64,000 nt of DNA from the NCBI GenBank assembly GCA_016808115.1, contig JAEQBH010004552.1:248001-312000 (forward strand), read 5' to 3'. A program made the position numbers and the translations under genes. This DNA is from Tetrastigma voinierianum. Its lineage: Eukaryota; Streptophyta; Magnoliopsida; Vitales; Vitaceae. Shown one piece after another: positions 12,101 through 20,880 of this stretch; the first letter of the stretch is position 1, and every line of letters starts with the position of its first letter. The notes below the pieces were generated by a model. That model did not search any database, was not told the origin of the DNA, and saw only the letters and a program-made list of their open reading frames with translations.

Positions 12101-13150
12101 GTTTTTTCCTTTTCCCTGCACATTTTTGTTCTCTCACTTAAAGGTAGGAGATGACAATTGTTCACTATTTTGTCCTATTATCATTTAAACAATTTCTATA
12201 ATGTCAATCATGTCCCCTCCTCTAGATTTTGACCCGTGGCACGATCTCGGCTGTCCGTTCCCATCATTTCTCTACACATACAACATGTGTCACATGAGCA
12301 CATATTATGTGTGACTTTTGTCACATCACATTTTGTTTTATGGCACCGATACTCGATGCCTCGAAAAACGTGTCAATTCCGACTGTCTCGGAATTCGATG
12401 AAATTCAACGTGTTAGCTAGATTTAGCGAGATGATTCCAACGGTGAAATCTGTTTCGTCATCCGAGATCTAGAAAAATTTCAGGTTTTGACCGAAATTAC
12501 GATTTTGCTCTTTTTCTAGAAATTGAAAATTTCTCGGGTCTTATGCGAAGTTTGTCGAAACTCTAAACAATGCCCACACGTAGTCCCCGCTACGTAGAGT
12601 AACTTTTCTTCTTGGCCCGAAGAAATCCGGTGGTCCGATTAGCCGGGATCCTAGAGAGAAGTTGCACACTCTCTCTCTAAAAATATAAAAAAGCCTAGCC
12701 TCTGCATCACATTTCTCATCCTGCACGTTTTGGTCTTTTCTTTTTGAAGAAGAAGACCACTATTTCCTATTTTGTCCTTATTATCATTTACAAATTCCAA
12801 AATTCCACTTATGTCCCTTCTTTCCACTATTTTGACACTTGGCACAATCTCGGCCGTCTGTTTCCATCATCTCTCTAATATTGTAACATGTGTCATAAGA
12901 GTACATGTAATAGGTGACTTTTTTCATATCACATGCTTACTTCAAGACCTGATAATCGCAGGCCTCGAAAAGCTGCACCCGACTATCTCTCGAATTCGAT
13001 GAAATTCGACGTGGTAGCCTAGATTTCACGCGAGACGACAGTAACTATGGAAATTTGTTTCATCATCCGAGAGCTAGAAAATTTTCATATTTTTACCGAA
13101 ATTACTATTTTGCCCTTTTTCAAAAAATTGGAATTTTCTCTGGTCTTACA
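9144..13150 (-). repeat. 5' LTR of E1, split by a solo LTR
   Basis: The LTR consists of 9144-10554 and 12551-13150, about 2.0 kb in total, and matches the 3' LTR at 3060-5058. The reading GGATGAAACCCCTACCTCATGGAG stops at 10554 and resumes at 12551 with TTTGTCGAAACTC. The uninterrupted copy reads continuously through this point at 4430-4445. The minus-strand 5' end is the TGTAAGACC-type end at 13150. Confidence 0.85.
10555..12545 (-). repeat. Solo LTR B inside the 5' LTR of E1
   Basis: The 1991-bp copy begins TGTGACGCCCCAAAACCC and ends TCTCGGGTCTTATG, with the terminal CA decayed to TG. Flanks are TGGAG (10550-10554) and CGAAG (12546-12550). The unoccupied site in the sister LTR reads CGGAG, so each flank differs from it by one transition. 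No internal region is present, so recombination between two LTRs is the likely origin. Confidence 0.82.
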
Positions 13151-13155
13151 CAAAT

Positions 13156-14090
13156 CCCTCACTGGCTACTTCACAGAACCTTCTCACCTCAACTCCTCGC
13201 CATCATCTCCCAATAAATTCTTGGAGTCCTCAAGCTTGATCTTAGCCTTCCTCTTGAAGATCATCAAGAAGAACACAAGTTTTCTTCATAAAACTTAGTT
13301 TCTTTGAGAGTAGAGTGAATATATGACCTCAACCAATTTTCAAAAACAAGAACAAATGATTTTCTTAAAAGCACAAAGAGAGAGAGAGATTTCACCCAAA
13401 ACAAACACTCAAAATCATTCTCATTAAATTCATATATAATCTATGAAAAATATATATTTTATCTAAGTTTTGGGAAAATTAAAATTTAAAAAAAATAATC
13501 ATCCCATGTAACAACCGAAAAAGAAACCACATTTTACTTTATCTGCAGAGACTAACTTTTAAAAATAAAATTTAAATATACAATTGCTTTTATTTGATTG
13601 GGCAGGAGAATCATAAAAGTTTCACCTGATCATAGAATATGATTTTCTCATAGTTTTATTTTAAGAGTTTGAAAATCTGGTTTTCTCTTAAGATTAAAAA
13701 GCATTTAAAAAAAGCTTTCAACAAAAAATTTCAAAAATTCAATAATAAGTCATAAAAAAATAAAAAAAACAAATAGTTTGAAGTTCAAAAGGAAATTGAT
13801 TTAAGCAAAAAGAGCTAAAAAAGAAAATGTCACCATAGTCTAATATTTTCATTAACCTTCACATTTATACTAAACATATACTTCCAAACCAATTAGTTTT
13901 AAGTTTCAAATATCTTTGTGTCCTTGAACCTTATACGCGTTCTTCAAACAAAATATTCTTTTGGGAGAATGGAATTATCATAGATGATTAATTGAAGAAA
14001 CACCATATCTCATAGCATCAAATGTCAACCTCTATTTTATAAACCAAAAATCAATTATTGCAACACATTAATATAGGCTCCCTAATGTAA
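13156..14090. other. AT-rich unclassified sequence, right part
   Basis: This continues the sequence that ends at 3054. It is AT-rich with A-runs and a short (GA)n near 13378-13390. No open frame carries recognisable content and no TG...CA ends are visible. Confidence 0.4.
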
Positions 14091-14256
14091 AGTCTACACA
14101 TGGAAAGTGATAGTACATATTATTATGAAAGAGACTTATGTATTATTGAGAGAGTTAAGGTATATATATATACCTAAATAAGGACCAAGTAGTAAAAACA
14201 TAAATCCAATAAAAGGAAACCCTAAAATACTCTAATACGCCCCCTCGAGATGGTGT
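14091..14256 (-). repeat. 3' LTR fragment and polypurine tract of a minus-strand copia element
   Basis: On the minus strand a purine tract (CACCATCTCGAGGGGGCG, about 14239-14256) is followed by an AT-rich LTR-like sequence. It includes a palindromic AAGGTATATATATATACCT at 14158-14176 that could be the TATA region. Purine tract followed by LTR fits a copia 3' end, and the RNase H remnant lies directly upstream on the same strand. The left LTR end near 14091 is not certain. Confidence 0.55.
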
Positions 14257-14678
14257 GCTAAAAATAACAACAATCTTGTTACATAGGTAAAATATCCGAG
14301 ACCGAGACATAAATTTGGTATGCATCAATGCTTAATACCAGCAGCATATTTAACAAATACGCAGCTTACGATTGAACCAGCCAAACAAAGCGATAAACAC
14401 CAAGTGTAGTTTCTATGCGAATGAAATACAGGATTAGCGTGAGAGATTAAGGGTACAAAGGTCAGTCTCGAGAACGGTGGGCGACAACCGCGATCGGGGC
14501 AAGAAGTTTCGATAACAACGATTTCACCTATCAGAGTTCTAAGCAAAGAGAAAAGTGTAAAAAATTTCACAATACTTAGCCTCAGTGGAAGAACAAGCAA
14601 CAATGTGTTGCTTTGTAGAACTCTAGGAAATTGGATTACACTCAAGGAAAATAAGAAAAGCCCACTTGGAGGTACGAT
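14257..14678 (-). pseudogene. Copia RNase H fragment, left half of a split element
   Basis: On the minus strand, with frame changes, the reading from 14678 leftwards gives NPISWSSTKQHIVACSSTEA (compare NLISWSSKKQHTVARSSTEAEY of plant copia RNase H), then a NPVFHSHRN segment where relatives have NPVFHARTKHIE. The fragment stops at 14678 exactly where LTR G starts. Its missing N-terminal neighbour, the reverse transcriptase, is found on the same strand at 41731-43190, so the two are probably halves of one element. Confidence 0.7.
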
Positions 14679-15254
14679 TGTAAAACCCCGAAATATACCA
14701 TAGCAGATTTTTAACATGTTTAGGATATAATAAAAGCTAAAATGAATATAGGAAATAAAATGAGAGACCCATAATTAATAATAAATCCAAGGGTAAATTA
14801 GTCATTTACCACTTGACGATATGAGAGGCATAAAACAATAAGTTTATATGCAATTATGGAATTTAAGAAAAGATGGAATAGAAATTAGAAAGAATAGAAG
14901 GGCCAAAATGTAAAAATGGGAGGATAAGACCAAAATGGTCTTTGGAATGAGATATTTTCTCATTCCCAAAGGAGAGCAAAAGAGAATCGGATGAGAGAGA
15001 GGAGAGAAAGTGTAAAACTCGAGAAAATTCCAATTTTCTATAAAATGGAAAACTGGTAATTTAGGTCAAAATCCAAAATTTTTATATATCTCGAATGACG
15101 AAACGAACTTCACTGCTGAATCGCTTCCCACGGAATATAGCTTACTTACGTTAGCTCGCTCAATTTCGAGATAGCTGGCTTCACGCCGAGGCACCGGTGT
15201 GCCGTAAAATACTGCGGAAAGACATGTGACTTGACAAAAGTCACCAACTACATG

Positions 15255-17331
15255 TGTAAGACCCGAGAAATTCCAATTTCTAGAATAAGGGCAAAATCGT
15301 AATTTCAATTACAAAAGTGAAATTTCGATTAAAAATCCGTAAATAATTATCTAGATCTCAGATGATGAAACAGAGAAGCAATCATTGAATCGCCTCGCGA
15401 AATCTAGTTAGTACGCAAAATTCCTAATTTTTCCAGATATTAAAGCTTCGCATCGCTTTTTCGAGGCATCTAAGTCTGGTGTCGAAACGCTTTCACGCAA
15501 ACGAAAGTCGCAAGATGGCATGTACCTACAAAAATTCATAAGTGGTAAGGAGCAAAAGAAATGATGAAAATGGACGGCCGAGATAGGTCGATGTCAACTG
15601 GAAACAAGGGACACAAAGGTCATTTGGAGTTAAAGCCACTAAATGACAAAACTCAATAGTGCTTCATCTCCCTACATTTTGGAAAAGGCAAAAACCGTGA
15701 TTTGAGGGGAGAAGAAAACCAGTAGCCAAACGAAAAATGGGTTTTTGATTTCTTAGAGAGAGAAGGTCCTCCTTCTCTCTAGAATACCGGGAGATCCGAC
15801 CGCTCTACGGCTTCGGACAAGGAGAAATGTTCTACGCGGAGCAGGCTACACGTGGACTCCGGATCAAATGAGTTTCTTCAAACTCCTTGAGGTAGGATTT
15901 TCTCCCTACTTGAGTTTTTACTCCCATTTAAATGTTTTACTAAGCTCGGCTGAATGAGGCTGCGAGGGGTTGCTTCATCCGGCCCCCAAACTCGGGGACC
16001 TAATTGGATAGATTTTTTGAAAGAGAATGTGATCGTCGTGTTAGGCTGTTTGGTATTTGTTTAACCCAGGGCTAAATGTTGTTTGTTACAACCGGCTATG
16101 GATTGCGACTACTAAGTGAACCGATGTTTTCAGGATTTTTCGAATAAGAATTCAGGGTTTCACTATTCCCTAATAGTGTTCTCAAAATATATTTGTGGAA
16201 AATATCGTATACGAAAGTGATTTAAATTAAATTACTCGTATGATCATTAACCCAAGCTTTAGCTAATTTTTGATGCTCAAATTGATTAATTACATGACAT
16301 GATTTTGTGATTGGATATTATGCGAATATATTCATGTTGATATGTTTGCATGTGATTAGACTGTGATGGAACTGGCATACATGCATTCCATATGCACTGG
16401 AACATCCTAGGAATATAGGAGTTAGTGCATGAGATGAGTCTAGAGAAAATGGTTCGGAGGGTAGTCTAAAATGTTAATTATCGGAGGGTAGTCCAAACTA
16501 AATAATATATCAACCGTCGGAGCGGCCCAGTTGATATATATTCATCGGAGGGTAGTCCAAACTAAATAATATATCAACCAGCCGGAGCGGTCTAGTTGAT
16601 ATATATATTCATTTGAGGGTAGTCCACAAACAAATAATATATATCAGTCCCGCCCTGAGCGCCCAATTGATATATATATTCATCGGGAGGTTGCCCACTA
16701 ATAAAATAATAATTCTCATAATGAGGCTTAGGCAAGTGTAGAGAGAGAGCCTGCGGAGGACTCCTGATCCGGAAGTCGTGGTCATGCTGACATTCAAGTG
16801 TGGATCATGCATTTGCTTGAATGTGTGTTTAAATTGGAACATTGCACGCACTTGGGTGGGTGAGTAGCCCACTTAGGGCGATTCTCCCACGAGCTTTAGC
16901 TCACCTCGTCACGTGGGACCCCCTTTTGGCTGTGCACAGGAGCTACAGAGACGGTTTCATCCTAGAGGCTGAAAGCGCTAAGAAAGTCAATGTGGCTTGT
17001 CATGTTTCATATGTATTAGAACTCCTTAAGTTTGATATATGTTGTATAAGAGTAAAACATTTGAACTCTTGTAACTATTGGATATAGTTGGCATGTTTTT
17101 AATGATATTGTAGTATGGGCCCAAGAGGCCGTTTTTATCCATATTTATATCATTGTGATTATATTGACTCCGCTTGGGATGTGTTTACGCAGTGTTTCAA
17201 TCTGGGTGAGCTCCCCGTACAAAGGAGACTCCCGCTCGATTTTCTAAAGTGGCGTCTGCAACTCGACATCCACTTGTATTCCGCTACCGGGCTGATTCGT
17301 AGTCAACGGACCCCCGTTTGGGGGCGCGCCA
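15255..17331 (+). repeat. 5' LTR of A
   Basis: The LTR starts TGTAAGACCCGAGAAATTCC, identical to the 3' copy at 22933, and ends GTTTGGGGGCGCGCCA against GTTTGGGGCGTCACA in the 3' copy. The 2.08-kb length agrees with the partner (2.07 kb). It carries the hairpin array at 16480-16715. Several small insertions relative to the 3' copy are visible, so it has decayed separately for some time. Confidence 0.87.
16480..16715 (+). repeat. Tandem 64-71 bp hairpin repeats in the 5' LTR of A
   Basis: Three full units start at 16480, 16544 and 16611, with a partial unit at 16682. Each begins ATCGGAGGGTAGTCCAAAC and contains ATATATCAAC, a spacer of about 16 bp, then GTTGATATAT, an inverted repeat able to form a 10-bp stem. 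The third unit has mutated arms. Confidence 0.9.
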
Positions 17332-17334
17332 AAT

Positions 17335-17349
17335 CTTGCACGAGCCAGG
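17335..17349 (+). other. Primer-binding site of A, initiator tRNA-Met type, decayed
   Basis: CTTGCACGAGCCAGG directly follows the LTR. Its last eight bases (GAGCCAGG) match the canonical plant tRNA-iMet site TGGTATCAGAGCCAGG, and the first half is mutated. Confidence 0.55.
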
Positions 17350-18249
17350 CATACGATCACCTAGGGAGCTCGGGCTCGGGGTACCCACGCGGGAGCAGGT
17401 ATATGGAACCTATGGATAGAAAATTTGGGCTTAGGCCATGGTCGAGGAAGAGCATCACCACTAGGTGTGGTTCGATGTTGAGTTTAGGTATGAGATTACC
17501 TAGGAAAATCACGGGACAAAACTAGGACACTACGTGCACATGTGTTGATGTGTTTTGTGTGATTTTGATGAATTGTGTGTTTGGTGTGCATGACTTGTTT
17601 CATGTGTGAGATTGTATGTGTGCTTGGTGATTAGCACAAAGATGAGTTAAGGAAATATTTTAGAAAATATTTTGGGTGTTTACAATGTGTAAACTTGAAC
17701 CAATGAAATAATGAAAATAAATTTCATAAATTTATTTGGTTTAGAGGTGAAGAATTTTAATTTTTAAGGTTTTACAGTGTAAAACTGACGAAAATTAAAT
17801 AAAATAAAATTTTCTAACATTTGGGCTACAGTGAGAAGAAGCCCTTAGTCGAAGAAAATAAATCTTACTAAATTTATTTGATGAGAATTGAAGAAAATAA
17901 TTTTCTATGATTTTGCCAAGTAGTAAAATTGAAGAAAATGGAAGAGAAAAATAAATTTTTATAAATTTATTTGAGCGAGAAAATTTTTCAAAGAAAAATC
18001 GAAAAGGAAAATAAATTTCAGTAAAATTTATTTGGTTATGAGGTGAGAAAATAATTTTCTAAGGTTTTATATGGTAAAAATAAAAATTTAAGAAAATGGA
18101 GTTAAATAAATTTTTATAAATTTATTTGAGTATTAAAGAGTATGGAAAAAAAAATGATTTTTAGTGATTTTTAGAGATTTTTCCAATTTCTAGAAAAAAA
18201 AAATCATTTATAATGGAAAAAACGAAAAACATTTTGAGCAGAAAAAAAT

Positions 18250-18420
18250 TTTGATGGGCTACTGCCCATTTTGTATTGTGATATTGTATTGCAATAGGCT
18301 AGTGGGTTGGCAATTGTATTGCAATACAATTGTGACTGAGGCATGCTGGGAAGGCAAATTTGTATTGCAATATCGGGCCGCGGTGGATTCGTGTCGCAAT
18401 ACAAAATCAGACAGATCGAG
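18250..18420. repeat. Palindromic units in the leader of A
   Basis: Iterations include TTGTATTGTGATATTGTATTG near 18270, a near-perfect ATTGTATTGCAATACAAT at about 18316-18333, TTTGTATTGCAATATCG near 18360 and TCGCAATACAAAAT near 18393. Spacing is 35-50 bp. This is the counterpart of the arrays in E1 and E3, with GC replaced by decayed forms. Confidence 0.75.
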
Positions 18421-18439
18421 GCAAAGGCCGCATTGCACA

Positions 18440-18870
18440 TGCTACTAGTTACGACACGGGCCAGCAGGCAATCGGGCGCGCAGCCGGGTGTACGGGCACG
18501 CAGCGCGCAGAGGCGCAGCGCGGTGCAGCGCTGGCAGAGGGCGCTGGGCGCTACGGAGTCGCAGTATGGGCGCGGAGCGCAGCGAAGCGTAAGGCGAGCA
18601 AAGAAGTTAATTAGGCGAAGCGGGTGCAGAGCGCTGGGCGCGCGCGCGCCGGGCGCAGTGCCAGAGCGAAGCGCGCGCTGAGAGATATCGTACGGCGCAT
18701 CGGGGCGCAGTAATCGCAGCGCTACTGGCATCGATAAAGGCGCAATAGCGCTGGCGCCGCAGGTGCGCGCGCCCGCGCCCGGATGGGTAAGCGCCAGGGT
18801 CAATAACCGCCAAGTTGGTGTACCGTGCACTGCCTGGCTCGCCGGCTTCGACCCGGGTTCGACTCAAGAT
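18440..18870. other. CpG-dense block in the leader of A
   Basis: The stretch is very rich in GCGC and CG (for example GGCGCGCGCGCGCCGGGCG near 18636) in the middle of AT-rich, C-to-T-decayed sequence. It has no recognisable protein in any frame. The equivalent parts of E1 (about 7920-8200) and E3 (about 59030-59220) are GC-rich but less extreme. Confidence 0.7.
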
Positions 18871-19425
18871 TTTCCCGAGTCAACAAATGAACACTGCTCA
18901 TCAGAAATAAATTTTTTCGAAATTTTTTTATTAAATTCAAATAAATGAAATAAAATCAAATAAAATTTGATAAAATTTTCGAAAATAAAATTTTCAAAAA
19001 TAAAATTTTCGAAAAATAAAATTCATTAAAACAATATTTAAACGCGAAATTGATTATACACCGAGTTATGTGTATGATTAAGGTTCTGGCCGTGGTTATG
19101 TCTTAGAGATATCAGATAGATTCAACTACCATTTGAAATGGTGATTGCGCTGTAGTTGCGTACGAAATTATATGCATGGTAATGCGATAGAAAAGTGGTG
19201 AATGCTAAGGTTAGGAATTATGACCTAGTGGATTCGGGGTAAATCGAAATGAACAAGAAAGTTTAGAACCTTATCAAATAAATGAATCGAGGGTTGAAAT
19301 TTAGCCACTTAGAAATGAACTGTCGGGCTCAGTGGTTGTCAAGTCTATTAGTAATTGGCATATGCATTGCTAGTTAGGACTCGAAATGAAAATTACATGA
19401 ATCGTGGTTGCCATTTGGACCAATG

Positions 19426-20061
19426 ATGGCTAGTAGAGGCGAGGACGCAGAGAACGCCCACGGCAATCGTCAGCATTAAACAGTGTTCGACAATGACTAC
19501 GAGGTCAGGTATTACAAATGAATGCCATAAAGACAAAGGGCATAGCATGTAGACAGGAAGATCCTAGTAACCCCTAGAGGTTTAGGGCGATTATCCTCCC
19601 GACATTCACAGGGGGGAAAGATTCATGGTGGAAGACCATCAGTTCATGCAGACCGAGAAGGTGTTAGAGGCTGCGAGGTTACCGACGCGACCAGATTAGA
19701 CTATCCGCTGCTCTAGCTAGAGAATGAAGCCCAAATGGTGGAAAGGGGTAAGGACCTCTCTAGAGACCTTAGAGGAGCTGTATTGAAGTCTCCCCTGTGA
19801 TTGGTGGCAAGAATAAGAATGACAGTCGAGGTCATGAAGTTAGAGATCTCGAGGGACTCTACTCACAAAGTGGACTCGGTGATTATGGACATGTCGCAGT
19901 TCGATGTCACTGGGATGGATCAGTCGACGCCATGTGGCTGTTATCGACAGGAGCGCAGGAGAGTTATCGCCACACGCCAGACGGTCACTGTTGTATTTCA
20001 GGGGGCAAGACGAGTATTTCGCTCTAGACAAAGATACTTAGTCCAAGTGTCAGGATGCTAG
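19426..20061 (+). pseudogene. gag fragment and protease tail of A
   Basis: Gag opens with ATGGCTAGTAGAGGC (MASRG), as in E3 at 59545. With frame changes it continues through a PDIHRGE / MVEDHQFMQTEKVLEAARLPTRPD block at 19590-19700 and KPKWWKGV near 19730, which are capsid-core landmarks. The capsid C-terminus, zinc knuckle and N-terminal half of the protease then appear deleted. From about 19885 the reading is MDMSQFDVTGMD, then FQGARRVFRSRQRYL, the C-terminal part of the aspartic protease (relatives read DMSGFDVILGMDW). The protease DTGAS active site is not present. Confidence 0.75.
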
Positions 20062-20880
20062 CTTGGTTATTCGCGAGCCTTACCCTAGAGGACAAGGAGA
20101 GACTGAACTTCGATCTACCTCGAGTAGTGTGCGAGTATGTGGATGCCTGCATGAGCGCCGTCTTGACCGCTCCACAAAAGGGTGTAGTAGACTTTTTGGT
20201 ATCGAGTTACACTGCATTTACCCATCTCTACGACCGCATAGGATGGCACCGCTGAGTTGCAGAACTCGTAGTCCAAAATCCATGTGAGCTATCGACGAGT
20301 GTGGTTTATTGCATCGAGCACTTCGCCTGGGCCGGCGTCGATTCTAGTTGCGAAGAAGAGTGCAAGACCCTTCGACTGTGCATTGACTACAGGCAGTTGA
20401 ATAGGGTTACGATTCAGAAATAGTATCTATTACCGAGGACTGATGATTTATTTGACCAGTTGAGAGGAGCGCGAGTCTACTTCAAGATAGACCTTCGCAC
20501 TGGTTATCATCACCGAGTTGTGGAGACGTAGATATCCCTAAGACGCGCTAGACGCTGCTGCGGCACTTTGAGTTTAGGGTGATGCCCTTTGGATTGACGA
20601 ATGCACTAACAGCATTCATGGATCTCATGCATAGGATATTCCAACCCTCTCTAGATCAGTTTGTCGTAGTCTTCGTGGATGACATTTTGATCTACTCCCA
20701 GACAGAGTGGGAGCATGAGTATCACTTGAGGATCAAGCGACGTACCGCTAAGACCATCAAGAGGCGCTTGCCCGCAAGTGCAGTTTTGGCCATCAGGAGA
20801 TTTGGGACACGTGGTGTCGCACCGTGAGGTCACGACCTAGAGAAGATTGATGCAATGATGAGTTGGGAGAGACCGGCCGT
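20062..20880 (+). pseudogene. Reverse transcriptase of A
   Basis: Landmarks across several frames are TSPGPASILVAKK near 20325, LTTGS*IGLRF (relatives: IDYRQLNRVTI) near 20383, IDDLFDQLRGARVYFKIDL-like near 20440-20500, then a clean stretch from 20579: MPFGLTNALTAFMDLMHRIF followed by QFVVVFVDDILIYSQTEWEHE. The FVDD catalytic box is intact at 20672-20683. After 20750 the frame is lost, and GHVVSHEV-type sequence resumes near 20806. At least four frameshifts or stops make it inactive. Confidence 0.88.

Larger units (their letters stand above)
3060..13150 (-). mobile_element. E1: Ty3/gypsy chromovirus-type element, gag only
   Basis: This is a complete insertion on the minus strand: 5' LTR at the right (9144-13150, itself interrupted by a solo LTR), leader, gag, then about 1.6 kb without recognisable pol, a polypurine tract and the 3' LTR at the left. 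The two LTRs are about 2.0 kb each once the inner insertion is removed. The target duplication CAAAT is perfect. The gag resembles that of elements A and E3 in this window, which do carry pol. E1 therefore looks like a non-autonomous derivative that kept gag but lost protease, reverse transcriptase, RNase H and integrase. The inference that it was mobilised by a relative rests on its clean ends and target duplication. Confidence 0.85.
17350..19425 (+). other. Untranslated leader of A
   Basis: About 2.1 kb lies between primer site and gag. The first part (to 17640) matches the leaders of E1 and E3, including TACGATCACCTAG and GTGGTTCGATGTTGAGTTTAGG. The part at 17640-18240 is AT-rich with repeated AAATAAATTT(T/C)ATAAATTTATTT phrases. 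Then come the palindromic units, a CpG-dense block and AT-rich sequence again up to gag. Open frames of 60-208 codons in the GC-rich block are by-products of low stop-codon density and show no domain. Confidence 0.7.

Noticed and set aside
18204..18830. A 208-codon minus-strand open frame and overlapping plus-strand frames in the GC-rich leader of A
   Set aside because: Long frames are expected where stop codons are rare because of high GC. The frames overlap on both strands, are rich in Ala/Arg/Pro and show no domain.
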